Shown: piece after piece, positions 9,357-19,289 of the stretch
Numbering within the stretch: the stretch's first letter is position 1
How the letters are laid out: each line of letters begins with the position of its first letter
Source of the DNA: Salinimonas iocasae
GTDB taxonomy: Bacteria > Pseudomonadota > Gammaproteobacteria > Enterobacterales > Alteromonadaceae
Length of the DNA: 64,000 nucleotides
Assembly: GCF_006228385.1 (NCBI RefSeq)
Contig: NZ_CP039852.1
Span: 248,001-312,000, forward strand
Direction of reading: 5' to 3'
Notes under the pieces: generated by a model
What the model was told of the DNA's origin: nothing
Databases searched by the model: none
Seen by the model: only the letters and a program-made list of their open reading frames with translations
Program-made: the position numbers and the translations under genes

Positions 9357-9588
9357 TTAGAACGCGTAACGTACACCAATATTATAACGTGGTTCTACGT
9401 CAGCGATGTTAACCAGCATATTCGGATGACGTTGGTGAGAACGCTGATACTCACCTGTCACGTTGATACCTTCAACAAACACTTCCAGATTTTCGTTAAC
9501 CGCATAGCGAACGTTAACATCTAACTGGTCGTAGGCTTCAACATATGTTGGGTTCTGACCACCGTTACCATCAACGGTTGCTGCCAGG
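9357..9588 (-). pseudogene. TonB-dependent receptor, C-terminal fragment cut off by IS30-family insertion
   Basis: This is the 3' end of the receptor gene whose 5' part lies at 10678-13405. It encodes the last strands of the beta-barrel, including NPTYVEAYDQLDVNVRYAV and a C-terminus ending in aromatic phenylalanine (IGVRYAF), as outer-membrane barrels do. It has no start or promoter of its own. Removing bases 9587-10677 (insertion plus one CC copy) rejoins the frame as Asp-Lys-Phe-Leu-Ala-Ala and gives a receptor of about 985 residues. Confidence 0.9.
9587..9588. repeat. Putative 2-bp target duplication (left copy) of the IS30-family element
   Basis: GG on the plus strand here and at 10678-10679. 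A two-base duplication fits IS30-family transposition, and deleting the element with one copy restores the receptor frame exactly (2958 bases in total). Confidence 0.6.
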
Positions 9589-9617
9589 CGCGAATTCAAC
9601 TCCGAAGTGCACCACTC
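9589..9617 (+). repeat. IS30-family left terminal inverted repeat
   Basis: Starts CGCGAATTCA and ends AAGTGCACCACTC; pairs with 10649-10677 read on the other strand with mismatches concentrated in the central six bases. Confidence 0.8.
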
Positions 9618-9623
9618 GCTAAA

Positions 9624-10574
9624 TTAGGCAGCCTTGCGTAATTCATTGAATACCGCAACAGGTTGCCTGAAGCCGAGGCACTTTCTCGGTCTGGCATTTA
9701 ATGCCCGCTCTATTTCACTAATTTGCCTATCCGATACCGTCCGTAAATCGGTGCCTTTCCGGATGTACTGGCGCAGTAAACCGTTGAAGTTCTCATTCAG
9801 TCCGCGTTCCCATGATGAGTACGGATTCGCGAAGTAGATATTGGTTTTGAGCTTCTCAGCGACCAGCGCGTGGTCACAGAATTCGCTGCCGTTGTCCGCT
9901 GTGATTGTTCGGACATGACCTCGATATTTCCAGAGCATCCCAACCATGGCTCGGGCCACGTCTGCTGCGCTTTTCGCTGGCACTTTGCGTATCAGGTAAA
10001 GCTTACTTTTGCGCTCGACTAAACTAACAATCGCGCCCGTTCCTTGCTTGCCCAGAACCGTGTCAGCTTCCCAGTCACCGAACCGCTTTTTCTTGTTCAC
10101 GATAGCGGGACGATGCTCAATGCCAACGCGATTCGGGATAATTATCCGCTTCGCACGGTCACCTTTACGATACCTTCTGTGACTCTGGCGCAGCTGTTTG
10201 TACAACCTACCGCCACGTAATTTATCACGCTGGACGTAGCGATAAATCCATTCGTGACTGACGTGATGACCGATGATTTTACCTACACCAGCAATCTGCT
10301 CAGGGCTCCATTTCTGGTTCAGCCCGAACTCAACAAAGGTAATCGTCAGTTCAGATATCCTGAACTTTGCGGCCTGGCTGCGGCGCTTCAGTGCTTTTGC
10401 CTGAGCGACTTCCGGCAAATAGTGGTTATCCCGAATTCTATTGCGATTTACTTCCCGGCTGATTGTGCTGTGACTCACGCTCAGACGTTTTCCGATCTCC
10501 CGATAACTGAAACCCTCGCGTAAGTAGGCCTCAATCTGGTATCGTTGTCCCTCGATCAACTGCTTGTAACTCAT
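9624..10574 (-). CDS. IS30-family transposase
   Basis: DDE transposase of 316 residues. The N-terminal helix-turn-helix (YREIGKRLSVSHSTISREV) is the IS30 HTH_38 type. The catalytic acids are visible as D in DWEADTVLG, D in TADNGSEF and E in ERGLNENFNGLLR, with normal IS30 spacing. The frame is complete from ATG to stop and is transcribed in the same direction as the interrupted receptor. It should be able to move the element by copy-out/paste-in style transposition with a short target duplication. Confidence 0.95.
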   Translation of the reverse strand: MSYKQLIEGQRYQIEAYLREGFSYREIGKRLSVSHSTISREVNRNRIRDNHYLPEVAQAKALKRRSQAAKFRISELTITFVEFGLNQKWSPEQIAGVGKIIGHHVSHEWIYRYVQRDKLRGGRLYKQLRQSHRRYRKGDRAKRIIIPNRVGIEHRPAIVNKKKRFGDWEADTVLGKQGTGAIVSLVERKSKLYLIRKVPAKSAADVARAMVGMLWKYRGHVRTITADNGSEFCDHALVAEKLKTNIYFANPYSSWERGLNENFNGLLRQYIRKGTDLRTVSDRQISEIERALNARPRKCLGFRQPVAVFNELRKAA

Positions 10575-10648
10575 GGTAATACTCTAATTGTTTGGCGACT
10601 TTAGAATACCACCAACAGGCAGTTGATCATCTATCACCCGTTAACCAT

Positions 10649-10677
10649 GAGTGGTGCACTTATTATCTGAATTCGGG
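10649..10677 (-). repeat. IS30-family right terminal inverted repeat
   Basis: Read on the minus strand it starts CCCGAATTCA and ends AAGTGCACCACTC, matching the left end. Confidence 0.8.
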
Positions 10678-13405
10678 GGAACTTGTCACGCCAGTTCCAC
10701 GCTGCACGCACTTCCCATGCATCCATCTCGTAGAACAATACCGCGTTAGCAGTGTCGCTCAGACCTAACAGTACGAACTGTGTTTCAGTGCTGTAGTTAT
10801 CATATTCCACATCACCGTCTACCATGGTGTAGTTCACGATAGCGCCGAAACCAGTATCACCGAAGATGTGCTGTACCGCAAACTCCATACCGTCTACTGA
10901 ACGGCTGGCGTCAGAGTTAACCGGCTGAGTAACAGTAATTGGCAGAAGCGGATCTTCACCATCCAGACCAATAATTTCACCGGCTTCGTTGGTATAACCC
11001 TGGCTGATGAAATAATCACGGATTGCACCTAAATCGTCACCTACCGCTGCTACAGCTTCGTCGTAACGCGGACCACCGATTGGGGTTGCGATATCGAACA
11101 AGGTGTCAGTATACGTGTCAGTACCGATAAAGTTGTCTACTTCTTTGTCGAAGTAAGCAACAGATACGTAGCTGCCTTCACCGTAATAATATTCAGTAGA
11201 AATATCGATGTTAGTTGATTCGAACGGTAGCAGGTTCGGGTTACCCGCGCCGCCGGTACCGCCATTGAATCGTGCAAGCTGGTTTACAGTCAGACCACCC
11301 TGGATATCTGCGTAGCCAGGACGCGTAATAGTTTTGCTGTATGACGCACGTACAAACCAATCTTCCAGTACTTCAACTTTGAAATCTACAGAAGGCAGGA
11401 AGTGGTCGTAGCCACCATCCAGAGAGGTGAACTGATAGTCTCCTGGTACCAGACCAAATTCGTTGGCACCATCCCAACGCAGGTAGGCAATTTCCGGAAC
11501 CTGTGCAGTAGAGTCTACAGTTGTATCTTCATAGCGTGCACCGATAGACAACCAGGCTGGCATGTTGCCAATATCGAACTGCATGTTAGCCTGCAGGTAA
11601 GCAGCCCACTGTTCTTCTGTCGTACGACGGTCAACCTGGTAGTTAGGGTCCATACAAAGAGTTGTGCCACACGGACCAAGGTTGTCGCCATTTTCAACAG
11701 CAATTGAAGAAATTGCACTGATCAGGTCGCCCAGGTTTGAACCATAGTAGAACGGCTCAAGGTCGGCACCATTGCTGCCCAGTACATCGTCGAAACGACC
11801 AGGCAGATTTTCCTGCATGAAGATATCATCCGGATAATCTTCCGGTGTACCGTAGCCGCCCCATGTATCGCGCTGTGCAACAGAGTAAGCTGAACGGTTT
11901 TTCACTTCGATGGCAGATAAACCAAAATCGATGCTGGTGATTACGCCTTCGTCCAGGTAGTAATTACCGCGGAACTGAAGCTGATCAATTTCAGACTTCA
12001 TATAGCTGTTACGGATAGATGTGCCCGATGTCAGCATACGGTCTGCACTTAGACCATTTACGCCGTCAGCATAAGTGATGTCCATCACAGGGAAGTCCTG
12101 TGAATAGTCTACTTCAGTCAGTACACGGTCGAACTGAACCGCGGAAACAACGTTGTTGCTGCCCAGGTTATTCTTGGGACCGGCTTCTGCGTCAGATACG
12201 TGGTAGTCCACTTCCAGCGTTAGGTTATCGGTCGCCATCCACTCAACGTTCAGACCGATGGAGTTGTTTTCGTTAACCGCAGTGTAATCGCTGGTACCCA
12301 GACCGATATCACAGCAAGTTGAATCAGCATAAATTACCGGACCCATTACTGAGCCTTCGGTATTAGTGCCTGGCGTGTATTCACCGTATGCTGGCAGGCC
12401 GTTAAACCATGTAGACAGCTGCTGACGCATTGTGCGCGTTTCAAGCTCTGAGTATGTGTAATCAAGTGTCGCTGTCAGATCGTCGATAGGACGATATTGC
12501 AGAGTCAGCTGACCATTGGTACGGGTACGACGGATTTCATCGAAGTTGTACGCCAGGTTACGTGGTACAGAGTACAGGTCGTTCGGACCCGGGATGTTGG
12601 TGAAACTGCCGTCACGGGGTAGTGAACCCCAGTCACCGCCGTCACCGCGAATGGTATACCAGCCATTACCGGTTTCAGCGACTGCTGCACCGGCGTCACG
12701 GTCCTGGTAAGAACCAATTAACTGGATACCGAATGTATCATCAGCGAATGTCTGGCTGTAGATACCAGAAACTTCTGGCGTAATAGTGCTGCCGGTTTCT
12801 GTAGAGTTGTCTATAACACCTTTGGCGCCAACACTGGCTTTAAGACCAGGGTTACTTAATGGCTTAGCTGTTACCAGGTTTACAGTAGAACCGATACCAC
12901 CGGTAGGCTGCGACGCCAGGCTGGTTTTAAAGACTTCTACTGCAGAAACGCCTTCTGACGGCAAGTTGGCAAAGTCAAAAGAGCGAGAAGATGATGCGCT
13001 GGTCGCTTCAATATTTGCCGCCGGCATTTGACGACCATTCAGCGTTACCAGGTTATAGTCAGGGCCGAAACCACGAACGGTAATACGGCTACCTTCACCG
13101 TTGCTTCTGTCGATTGCAACACCGGTGATACGCTGTAGCGATTCTGCAAGGTTTGTATCCGGGAATTTACCAATATCTTCAGCTGAGATAGCGTCTACCA
13201 CACCTGATGCTGCTCTCTTTGTCAGCATTGCTTTGGTCAAACTTTCACGGATACCGCTAACTTCGATTACCTCAAAGTTACCTGCTTCAATTTCTTGATC
13301 ATCGGCTTGCGCTTCCTGAGCCATAGCCTGATGCGATAACATCGCACCCATCGCAAGCGACAAGCATGTCGCAATACGTGTTTTGTTAAATGTAGTAGTT
13401 TTCAT
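10678..13405 (-). pseudogene. TonB-dependent receptor, N-terminal and barrel part, interrupted by IS30-family element
   Basis: Outer-membrane TonB-dependent receptor for oligosaccharide uptake, now split. The ATG at 13405 starts a signal peptide (MKTTTFNKTRIATCLSLAMG, cleavage near AMAQE). This is followed by a TonB-box-like region (FEVIEVSGIRESL) and the plug signature of the carbohydrate-linked receptor subgroup (AEDIGKFPDTNLAESLQRI). Beta-barrel sequence continues until the frame enters the insertion sequence and stops 15 codons later. The missing last 76 or so residues include the C-terminal barrel strand needed for BAM-mediated assembly, so the truncated product is unlikely to work. The insertion also separates the promoter from the downstream halogenase-SapC-GH1 genes. 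Four LacI-type palindromes lie upstream. Confidence 0.92.
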
Positions 13406-13441
13406 GTGTTTCCCCAGCCTGATTAACAACGTCCGCTTTCT

Positions 13442-13455
13442 TGTAAGCGCTTACA
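13442..13455. promoter_or_regulatory. LacI-type operator, perfect palindrome
   Basis: TGTAAGCGCTTACA, a perfect 14-base palindrome with the central CG typical of LacI-family sites, 37 bases upstream of the receptor start. It is probably bound by the LacI regulator at 652-1653. Confidence 0.7.
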
Positions 13456-13560
13456 GGTAAAAGTACTCTGTTACGCCGGTTTTCCCTTTGGTCCCTGTTA
13501 CAAAATGAACGTAAAACGCATTTATCACAAAAAGCCACCTTCAGCGGACATGGGTAAAAG

Positions 13561-13572
13561 AAAGCGCTTACA
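13561..13572. promoter_or_regulatory. LacI-type operator, partial palindrome
   Basis: AAAGCGCTTACA, sharing the AAGCGCTTACA half of the perfect site, about 155 bases upstream of the receptor start. Confidence 0.5.
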
Positions 13573-13590
13573 AAAATGTATCTTACGCTT

Positions 13591-13604
13591 TGTAAGCGCT
13601 TTCA
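13591..13604. promoter_or_regulatory. LacI-type operator, one mismatch
   Basis: TGTAAGCGCTTTCA, differing from the perfect palindrome by one base; about 30 bases from the previous site, roughly three helical turns, which would allow side-by-side binding. Confidence 0.6.
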
Positions 13605-13857
13605 GCGTAATGTACGAATATCGAACTTGTAATGCAAGTGTTTTTAAGTTGTTAATTAAAAAATCACCAACCCAAAATGTTAATAATTGTGTAAAAAGCC
13701 AGCGCGAATAGACGAACATTTAAACACCATAACCCCGCAAAGATCCTTCTAAGTCTAGTTAAACGCACATATTTTGCGCTCTCCTGAGATTAAATTATCG
13801 TTAATGATGATGCTCTGCTTCTTATCGATAACTGCGTATAACTAAGTTAATTCAAAA

Positions 13858-13871
13858 TGTAAGCGCTTGCA
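13858..13871. promoter_or_regulatory. LacI-type operator before the FHS permease gene
   Basis: TGTAAGCGCTTGCA, one mismatch from the perfect palindrome, 126 bases upstream of the permease ATG. It ties the divergent permease-GH3 genes to the same regulator. Confidence 0.6.
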
Positions 13872-13996
13872 TTTTATGTGCGTAACTCTATACTGCCCAA
13901 CAAACCATTAACAAGTGAAGCAACGGTATTAACTTAGGGACGCAACCTAAGCTTTTGCCACTACAGCACTTTTTACCTAATTATAAGGTTCGTTGT

Positions 13997-15244
13997 ATGA
14001 GTCACCAGTCACAGGCAATTGCATCTGATAGGCCCTCGACTTCACAATTCGCATTGTGGGCACTAACTTCTTTATTCTTCATGTGGGGTTTTATCACCGC
14101 CATGAACGATATTCTTATTCCACACCTTAAAGCGCTGTTTGCGCTTAGCTATACCAAGGCAATGTTGGTACAGTTTTGCTTCTTCGGTGCCTACTTTTTA
14201 GTGTCTATTCCCGCGGGTAAACTGGTAAGTAAAGTGGGTTATCAAAAAGGAATCGGCGTCGGGTTGATTACAGCCGCTATCGGTTGCGTCATGTTTATAC
14301 CGTCGGCTTTTTTAACTCAATACTGGATGTTCCTGGCTTCACTTTTTGTGCTTGCATCAGGTGTAACCGTTCTGCAGGTTGCTGCTAATCCGCTGGTTAC
14401 GGTAATGGGCGACCCGGATACTGCATCAAGCCGTCTGACTATGACTCAGGGCTTCAATTCCCTCGGCACCACCGTGGCGCCCATCATTGGCGGCATGTTG
14501 CTGTTCTCCTCGCACGATGCAATGGAGACTCAGGTGCAGGCGGACTCAGTGGTGTTGCCCTATCTTGCACTTGCCGCAGTGCTGGCAATCATGGCCGCGA
14601 TTATGGTGAAAATCTCGCTGCCCACACCTCAGCATGATGATGTTGAACTTGCTACCTCCGCCGACAGCTCCGTGCTGAAACACCGTCATCTGGCGCTGGG
14701 AGTTGTGGGACTGTTTACCTATGTGGGTGCCGAAGTAGCTATTGGTAGCTTTTTGGTCAACTATCTGGGTTTGGAAAATGTAATGGGCATGAGTGAAGCA
14801 CAGGCTTCTTCTTATATTGCTTATTATTGGGGCGGCGCAATGGTCGGGCGTTTCATTGGTGCTGTTATTATGCAAAAAATTGATCCGGGCAAGCTGCTGG
14901 CGTTTAACAGTTTGCTGTCGTGCGCGTTGATTATTATCTCTGTAATCAGTGACGGCTCGGTCGCAATGTGGACCATTCTGGCAGTAGGTCTGTGTAACTC
15001 AATTATGTTCCCAACAATTTTCAGTCTGGCCCTGAAAGGGCTAGGCAGCCAGGCTGCCCAGGGTTCGGGTATGCTGTGTCTGGCTATCGTAGGCGGCGCG
15101 ATAGTGCCGTTGGTGCAAGGTGCATTAGCCGATGCCTTCGGCCTGCAGTTATCGTTCCTACTTCCGGTACTTTGCTACCTGTATATCGCGTTCTATGGCG
15201 TGATTGGTTCAATACCGGCAACCAGCAAGGAGTCACATTCATGA
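13997..15244 (+). CDS. FHS-family glucose/galactose (fucose permease-like) MFS transporter
   Basis: Inner-membrane sugar:proton symporter of about 415 residues with roughly 12 membrane segments, related to GluP/FucP. Family motifs include [18 protein letters not shown] near the N-terminus, [17 protein letters not shown], and [14 protein letters not shown]. The frame opens earlier, but the ATG at 13997, with AAGGTT upstream, gives the family start. Its stop overlaps the start of the GH3 glucosidase (ATGA), implying translational coupling and import of the glucose released by that enzyme. It is divergent from the TonB receptor, and the shared intergenic region holds LacI-type operators. Confidence 0.92.
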   Translation: MSHQSQAIASDRPSTSQFALWALTSLFFMWGFITAMNDILIPHLKALFALSYTKAMLVQFCFFGAYFLVSIPAGKLVSKVGYQKGIGVGLITAAIGCVMFIPSAFLTQYWMFLASLFVLASGVTVLQVAANPLVTVMGDPDTASSRLTMTQGFNSLGTTVAPIIGGMLLFSSHDAMETQVQADSVVLPYLALAAVLAIMAAIMVKISLPTPQHDDVELATSADSSVLKHRHLALGVVGLFTYVGAEVAIGSFLVNYLGLENVMGMSEAQASSYIAYYWGGAMVGRFIGAVIMQKIDPGKLLAFNSLLSCALIIISVISDGSVAMWTILAVGLCNSIMFPTIFSLALKGLGSQAAQGSGMLCLAIVGGAIVPLVQGALADAFGLQLSFLLPVLCYLYIAFYGVIGSIPATSKESHS

Positions 15245-17787
15245 AACCAGTCTATAAACAGTCGCTGAGCCTTATTGCCGCGGCACTAATAATAAGCGGC
15301 TGCCAGCAAAAAGAGGCTGAGACAGCAACTGGTAGTGCTACAAAAACCGCATCGGCGACAATGCCGCCATCAGCAGATGCAAAAGTGCCTGACTACTGGC
15401 CTGAAATCACTTTTGAGACAGAAAACAGTGATGAGGTTGAGGCGAAAGTGGAAGCACTATTGGCTGACATGACACTGGAGCAAAAGGTTGCGCAAATTAT
15501 GCAGCCGGAAATTCGCGATGTTACCGTTGAAGACATGCGCAAATATGGCTTTGGCTCATATCTCAACGGTGGTGGTTCTTTCCCTGATGGTAACAAGCAA
15601 GCGACGCTGGAAGACTGGATTACGCTGGCTGATAAGATGTATGAAGCCTCAGTAGATGACTCACTGGACGGCAGCACCATTCCTACTATGTGGGGAACGG
15701 ATGCGGTACACGGACACAACAATGTTATCGGCGCAACATTGTTCCCGCACAATATTGGTCTGGGCGCAATGCATGAGCCTGAACTGATGAAGCAGATCGC
15801 CACGGCAACAGCACGGGAAGTACGAGCGACCGGCATCGACTGGATTTTTGCACCGACAGTGGCTACCGCGCGGGATGACCGCTGGGGACGTACCTATGAG
15901 TCCTACTCAGAAGACCCTGAAATTGTAGGCCAGTATGCACGGGCTATTGTCAGTGGTCTGCAAGGTGACATCAGCGATGGCAACATTGATGAAGAGCATG
16001 TGGTTTCGACAGTTAAGCACTTTGTAGGTGATGGTGGTACCGATGGTGGTGACGATCAGGGCAATAACCTGGCGGATGAAGAAACCCTTTATCGTATTCA
16101 TGCCCAGGGTTATGTGCATGGCCTGAATGCCGGTGCTCAATCTGTTATGGCATCTTTTAATAGCTGGCACGGCAAAAAGATTCATGGCAGCAAGTACCTG
16201 CTAACGAACGTGTTGAAAGAAAAGATGGGCTTTGACGGCTTTGTTGTGGGTGACTGGAATGGTCACGGCCAGATAGAAGGTTGTACTAATGAAAGCTGCC
16301 CGCAGGCAATTAATGCCGGGCTTGACGTTTACATGGTGCCAACCGATGCATGGAAGCCATTATTTGAAAACACAGTAGCGCAGGTTAAAAGCGGTGAGAT
16401 TTCGCAAGAGCGTCTTGATGATGCTGTGCGTCGTGTGCTTCGCGTGAAAGTAAGGGTTGGCCTGTTCGATTTGCCATCTCCGGCCAACAGAGCGCTATCA
16501 GCAAAATCAGATGTTATTGGCTCTGATGAGCATCGCGCTGTTGCCCGTGAGGCGGTCAGAAAGTCTCTGGTTATGCTAAAGAACCAGAATAATGTGTTAC
16601 CGCTTTCTCCTGACATGAATGTGTTAGTTGCCGGTGATGCGGCCGATAATATCGGTAAGCAGTCGGGCGGCTGGACCATTACCTGGCAGGGTACCGGTAA
16701 TAAAAACAGTGATTTCCCCGGTGCTACCTCTATATATGGCGGTATTGAACAAGCGGTAAAAGCTGCCGGCGGAACGGCGACATTGTCTGAAGATGGCAGT
16801 TTTGAGCAAAAGCCTGACGTGGCTATCGTCGTGTTCGGCGAAAACCCTTACGCAGAAGGTAACGGCGACTTGTCGAACCTGGAATACCAGCGCGGCGACA
16901 AAACTGACCTGGCGCTTCTTCGCCAGTTGAAGTCTCAGAATATTCCGGTGGTTTCAGTATTTATCACTGGCCGACCGCTATGGACCAATCCTGAAATAAA
17001 CGCCAGTGACGCATTTGTTGTTGCCTGGTTACCTGGCTCAGAAGGGCAGGGCGTTGCAGATGTGCTGTTCACTGATAACAATGGTGACGTTGATTATCCG
17101 ATGCAGGGTAAGCTTTCATTCTCATGGCCTGCGAAGCCAACGCAAATCGTGAACAAAGATGATGGTCAGAAAGCGCAGTTTGACTATGGCTATGGCCTTC
17201 GCTATGGCGAAGAGGACCCCATCGATGCACCACTTTCCGAAGAAGCTGGCGCAGATGAAGACCTGGTGCTTGCGCATGAAATCTTTGTGCGTGATATCCA
17301 GAAGCCGTGGCATCTTGAGGTACTGGATGCAGATGGCCAGCATGTTATGACCAGTAACACGATGTCAGTAAAAGGCGCGGATGTTCGCACCACTGATCGT
17401 AATGTGCAGGAAGACACGCTGGAACTGACCTTCAAAGATAAAGCAACAGTTCGTTTTGCTGCTCAGTTCCCCGAAGATCTGCGTGACTATCTCACTGAGA
17501 GTGCAGCTATCCACATGGCGGTTCAGCTATCAAAAGCCGATGCCGATGTTCAGGTGAGCATGATGTGTGGTGAAGACTGCGAAGGCAGCGTTGCACTTAA
17601 GGATTTTGCTCAACAGAGCACGCAGTGGCAGAAAGTTGCTATTCCTACCCAGTGTTTAAAAGATGCTGGCGTAGCCTTTGATGAGGTTTTCTCAGTACTT
17701 GGCTTCAACGCATCAGCCCCGGTAACACTGAAAGTTTCTGATATTCGTATCGAACCTTCGATGCAGGATGTACCAACCTGCCCGTAA
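15241..17787 (+). CDS. GH3 exo-beta-glucosidase, lipoprotein
   Basis: Family 3 glycoside hydrolase of 848 residues that removes glucose from the non-reducing end of beta-glucans or cello-oligosaccharides. The N-terminus is a lipoprotein signal (hydrophobic segment ending IISGC), so the enzyme is likely anchored in the envelope. The nucleophile aspartate is in [10 protein letters not shown] (about Asp338). Conserved [17 protein letters not shown] and the C-terminal alpha/beta domain ([14 protein letters not shown]) follow, with an extra beta domain after about residue 660 as in marine ExoP-like enzymes. The ATG overlaps the permease stop by four bases. A rho-independent terminator follows. No damage is visible. 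Confidence 0.93.
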   Translation: MKPVYKQSLSLIAAALIISGCQQKEAETATGSATKTASATMPPSADAKVPDYWPEITFETENSDEVEAKVEALLADMTLEQKVAQIMQPEIRDVTVEDMRKYGFGSYLNGGGSFPDGNKQATLEDWITLADKMYEASVDDSLDGSTIPTMWGTDAVHGHNNVIGATLFPHNIGLGAMHEPELMKQIATATAREVRATGIDWIFAPTVATARDDRWGRTYESYSEDPEIVGQYARAIVSGLQGDISDGNIDEEHVVSTVKHFVGDGGTDGGDDQGNNLADEETLYRIHAQGYVHGLNAGAQSVMASFNSWHGKKIHGSKYLLTNVLKEKMGFDGFVVGDWNGHGQIEGCTNESCPQAINAGLDVYMVPTDAWKPLFENTVAQVKSGEISQERLDDAVRRVLRVKVRVGLFDLPSPANRALSAKSDVIGSDEHRAVAREAVRKSLVMLKNQNNVLPLSPDMNVLVAGDAADNIGKQSGGWTITWQGTGNKNSDFPGATSIYGGIEQAVKAAGGTATLSEDGSFEQKPDVAIVVFGENPYAEGNGDLSNLEYQRGDKTDLALLRQLKSQNIPVVSVFITGRPLWTNPEINASDAFVVAWLPGSEGQGVADVLFTDNNGDVDYPMQGKLSFSWPAKPTQIVNKDDGQKAQFDYGYGLRYGEEDPIDAPLSEEAGADEDLVLAHEIFVRDIQKPWHLEVLDADGQHVMTSNTMSVKGADVRTTDRNVQEDTLELTFKDKATVRFAAQFPEDLRDYLTESAAIHMAVQLSKADADVQVSMMCGEDCEGSVALKDFAQQSTQWQKVAIPTQCLKDAGVAFDEVFSVLGFNASAPVTLKVSDIRIEPSMQDVPTCP

Positions 17788-17814
17788 CAGGCATGTTGTT
17801 ATTTCGCTAAGTCA

Positions 17815-17844
17815 AAAGCTCCGACAATGTTCGGAGCTTTTTTT
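17815..17844 (+). terminator. Rho-independent terminator after GH3 gene
   Basis: Stem AAAGCTCCGA / TCGGAGCTTT with a 6-base loop and a T run, starting 28 bases after the stop. Confidence 0.9.
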
Positions 17845-17981
17845 GGGCCTGAAATGATAAACTTGTCACCGATAAAGTCTCCGGCTGCACTGACAAGACG
17901 CGCAGGTAAACGATTAAAAGCTGCATTCTGCGAACATATCCGTAGAATACTGCGCCTGAGAATTTCACTGCCCGGGACATA

Positions 17982-19190
17982 ATGCACACTTCACCATCAT
18001 CATCAGCCACTTCTTCTGGCTTTCCGTTGTTTTTGTTTTTCGCCATTATGATGGTGGCAGCTAATCTGCGCGCACCGTTTACCGGTGTGGCGCCGCTACT
18101 GACAGATTTGCAAACCAGCTTATCCATCAATGCCAGTACCGCCGGCCTGATGATTACCCTCCCGCTGATAGTCTTTATGGTGGTATCTCCGCTTATTCCA
18201 CGCTTGTCCAGACGCTACGGCATGGAGCGAATGTTGTTGGCAGCGTTAGTGCTGATTGGCATTGGTATAGCAGCCCGGTCGGCAGGGGGACTGTTCTGGC
18301 TGTTTTCCGGTACCGTTATTATCGGGGCGGGCATAGCTGCCGGGAATGTATTGCTTCCCGGGGTAGTAAAGTCACGCTTTCCCAACCATATTGCCTTGCT
18401 GACATCTGCCTATGTGCTGGCTATGGGGATCATGGCGGCGCTATGGTCTGCACTTGTCATCCCCATTGCGGATGCCTCATGGGGTGACTGGCAAATTGCG
18501 CTGCTGGCGATGTTAGTCATGCCTGTTATTTCAGGCATATTGTGGCTTACCCAGCTAAAGGGTACCCGTAAACCTGAACCGGGCAGTGTTAAAAAGCCGG
18601 GCCGTTCTATTTTCAGATCGCTGCTTACCTGGCAGGTGTGTGGTTTTTTTGCCTGCAATTCGTTTTTATATTATTCGGTGGTCAGCTGGTTACCGGCCGT
18701 GGTGGGTGAAGCTGGCTTCAGCGATGCCCAGGCGGGCTCAATTCATGGTGTTTTTCAGTTTGCAGGCGCCTTACCTGGTCTGGTGATTGTACCGGCAATG
18801 GCGAGACTGTCAGATCAGCGGGGATTAAGCGCAACCATGACGGCAGTGAACCTGGCTGGCTTTGCCGGCATCATGGTGCTGCCATCTTTGGCATATCTTT
18901 GGGCTGCGCTACTGGGCTTTGGTATTGGAGCGAACTTTATTCTTGCGCTGTCATTTTTAGGCTTACGGGCACGCAACGGCGACCAGGCGGCTTCTTTATC
19001 CAGTGCAGCGCAAACGCTGGGCTACTGTATTGCTGCCACCGGCCCGTTACTGCTTGGCGCTATTTATGATGCGTTAGGGGAATGGCAATTAGCGTTATGG
19101 GTCTGTGTCATTTTCAGTATTGCGCAGGCACTGCTGGGCACACGGGTCGGAAGAAACGTTTTGTTACCGGCTGACACTGCGGCTGGATAG
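17982..19190 (+). CDS. CynX/NimT-family MFS transporter
   Basis: Inner-membrane major-facilitator protein of 402 residues with about 12 hydrophobic segments. The N-terminal AANLRAPFTGVAPLL and the glycine-rich IIGAGIAAGNVLLPGVVKSRF match the CynX/NimT (YeaN) group, named for cyanate and 2-nitroimidazole transporters. The real substrate is unknown. It stands alone between a terminator and an acyltransferase gene on the same strand, 99 bases apart, with no enzyme partner that would reveal its cargo. Confidence 0.88.
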   Translation: MHTSPSSSATSSGFPLFLFFAIMMVAANLRAPFTGVAPLLTDLQTSLSINASTAGLMITLPLIVFMVVSPLIPRLSRRYGMERMLLAALVLIGIGIAARSAGGLFWLFSGTVIIGAGIAAGNVLLPGVVKSRFPNHIALLTSAYVLAMGIMAALWSALVIPIADASWGDWQIALLAMLVMPVISGILWLTQLKGTRKPEPGSVKKPGRSIFRSLLTWQVCGFFACNSFLYYSVVSWLPAVVGEAGFSDAQAGSIHGVFQFAGALPGLVIVPAMARLSDQRGLSATMTAVNLAGFAGIMVLPSLAYLWAALLGFGIGANFILALSFLGLRARNGDQAASLSSAAQTLGYCIAATGPLLLGAIYDALGEWQLALWVCVIFSIAQALLGTRVGRNVLLPADTAAG

Positions 19191-19289
19191 CAGGCGCGCG
19201 CCGGACAGGGCAGGATGAACCTGCCCGCGCTTACCAGAGTATCAGTTCTATCTATTTTTGACCGGTGATGTGTATAGCGTCACGGCACG

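Larger units (their letters stand above)
9589..10677 (-). mobile_element. IS30-family insertion sequence
   Basis: An element of about 1089 bases holding one transposase gene and inserted in the TonB receptor gene. The ends are imperfect inverted repeats: both begin C-C/G-CGAATTCA, differ over six bases, and then share AAGTGCACCACTC. Boundaries were chosen because they leave a 2-bp duplication and restore the interrupted gene in frame; the ends could be off by a base or two. The outer 8-base block shows that the repeats extend beyond the obvious 13-base core. The intact transposase and clean excision logic suggest a recent insertion. Confidence 0.88.

Noticed and set aside
13505..13719. Frames on both strands in the receptor-permease gap as small genes
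   Set aside because: They overlap operator palindromes, have no ribosome sites and no recognisable protein features.
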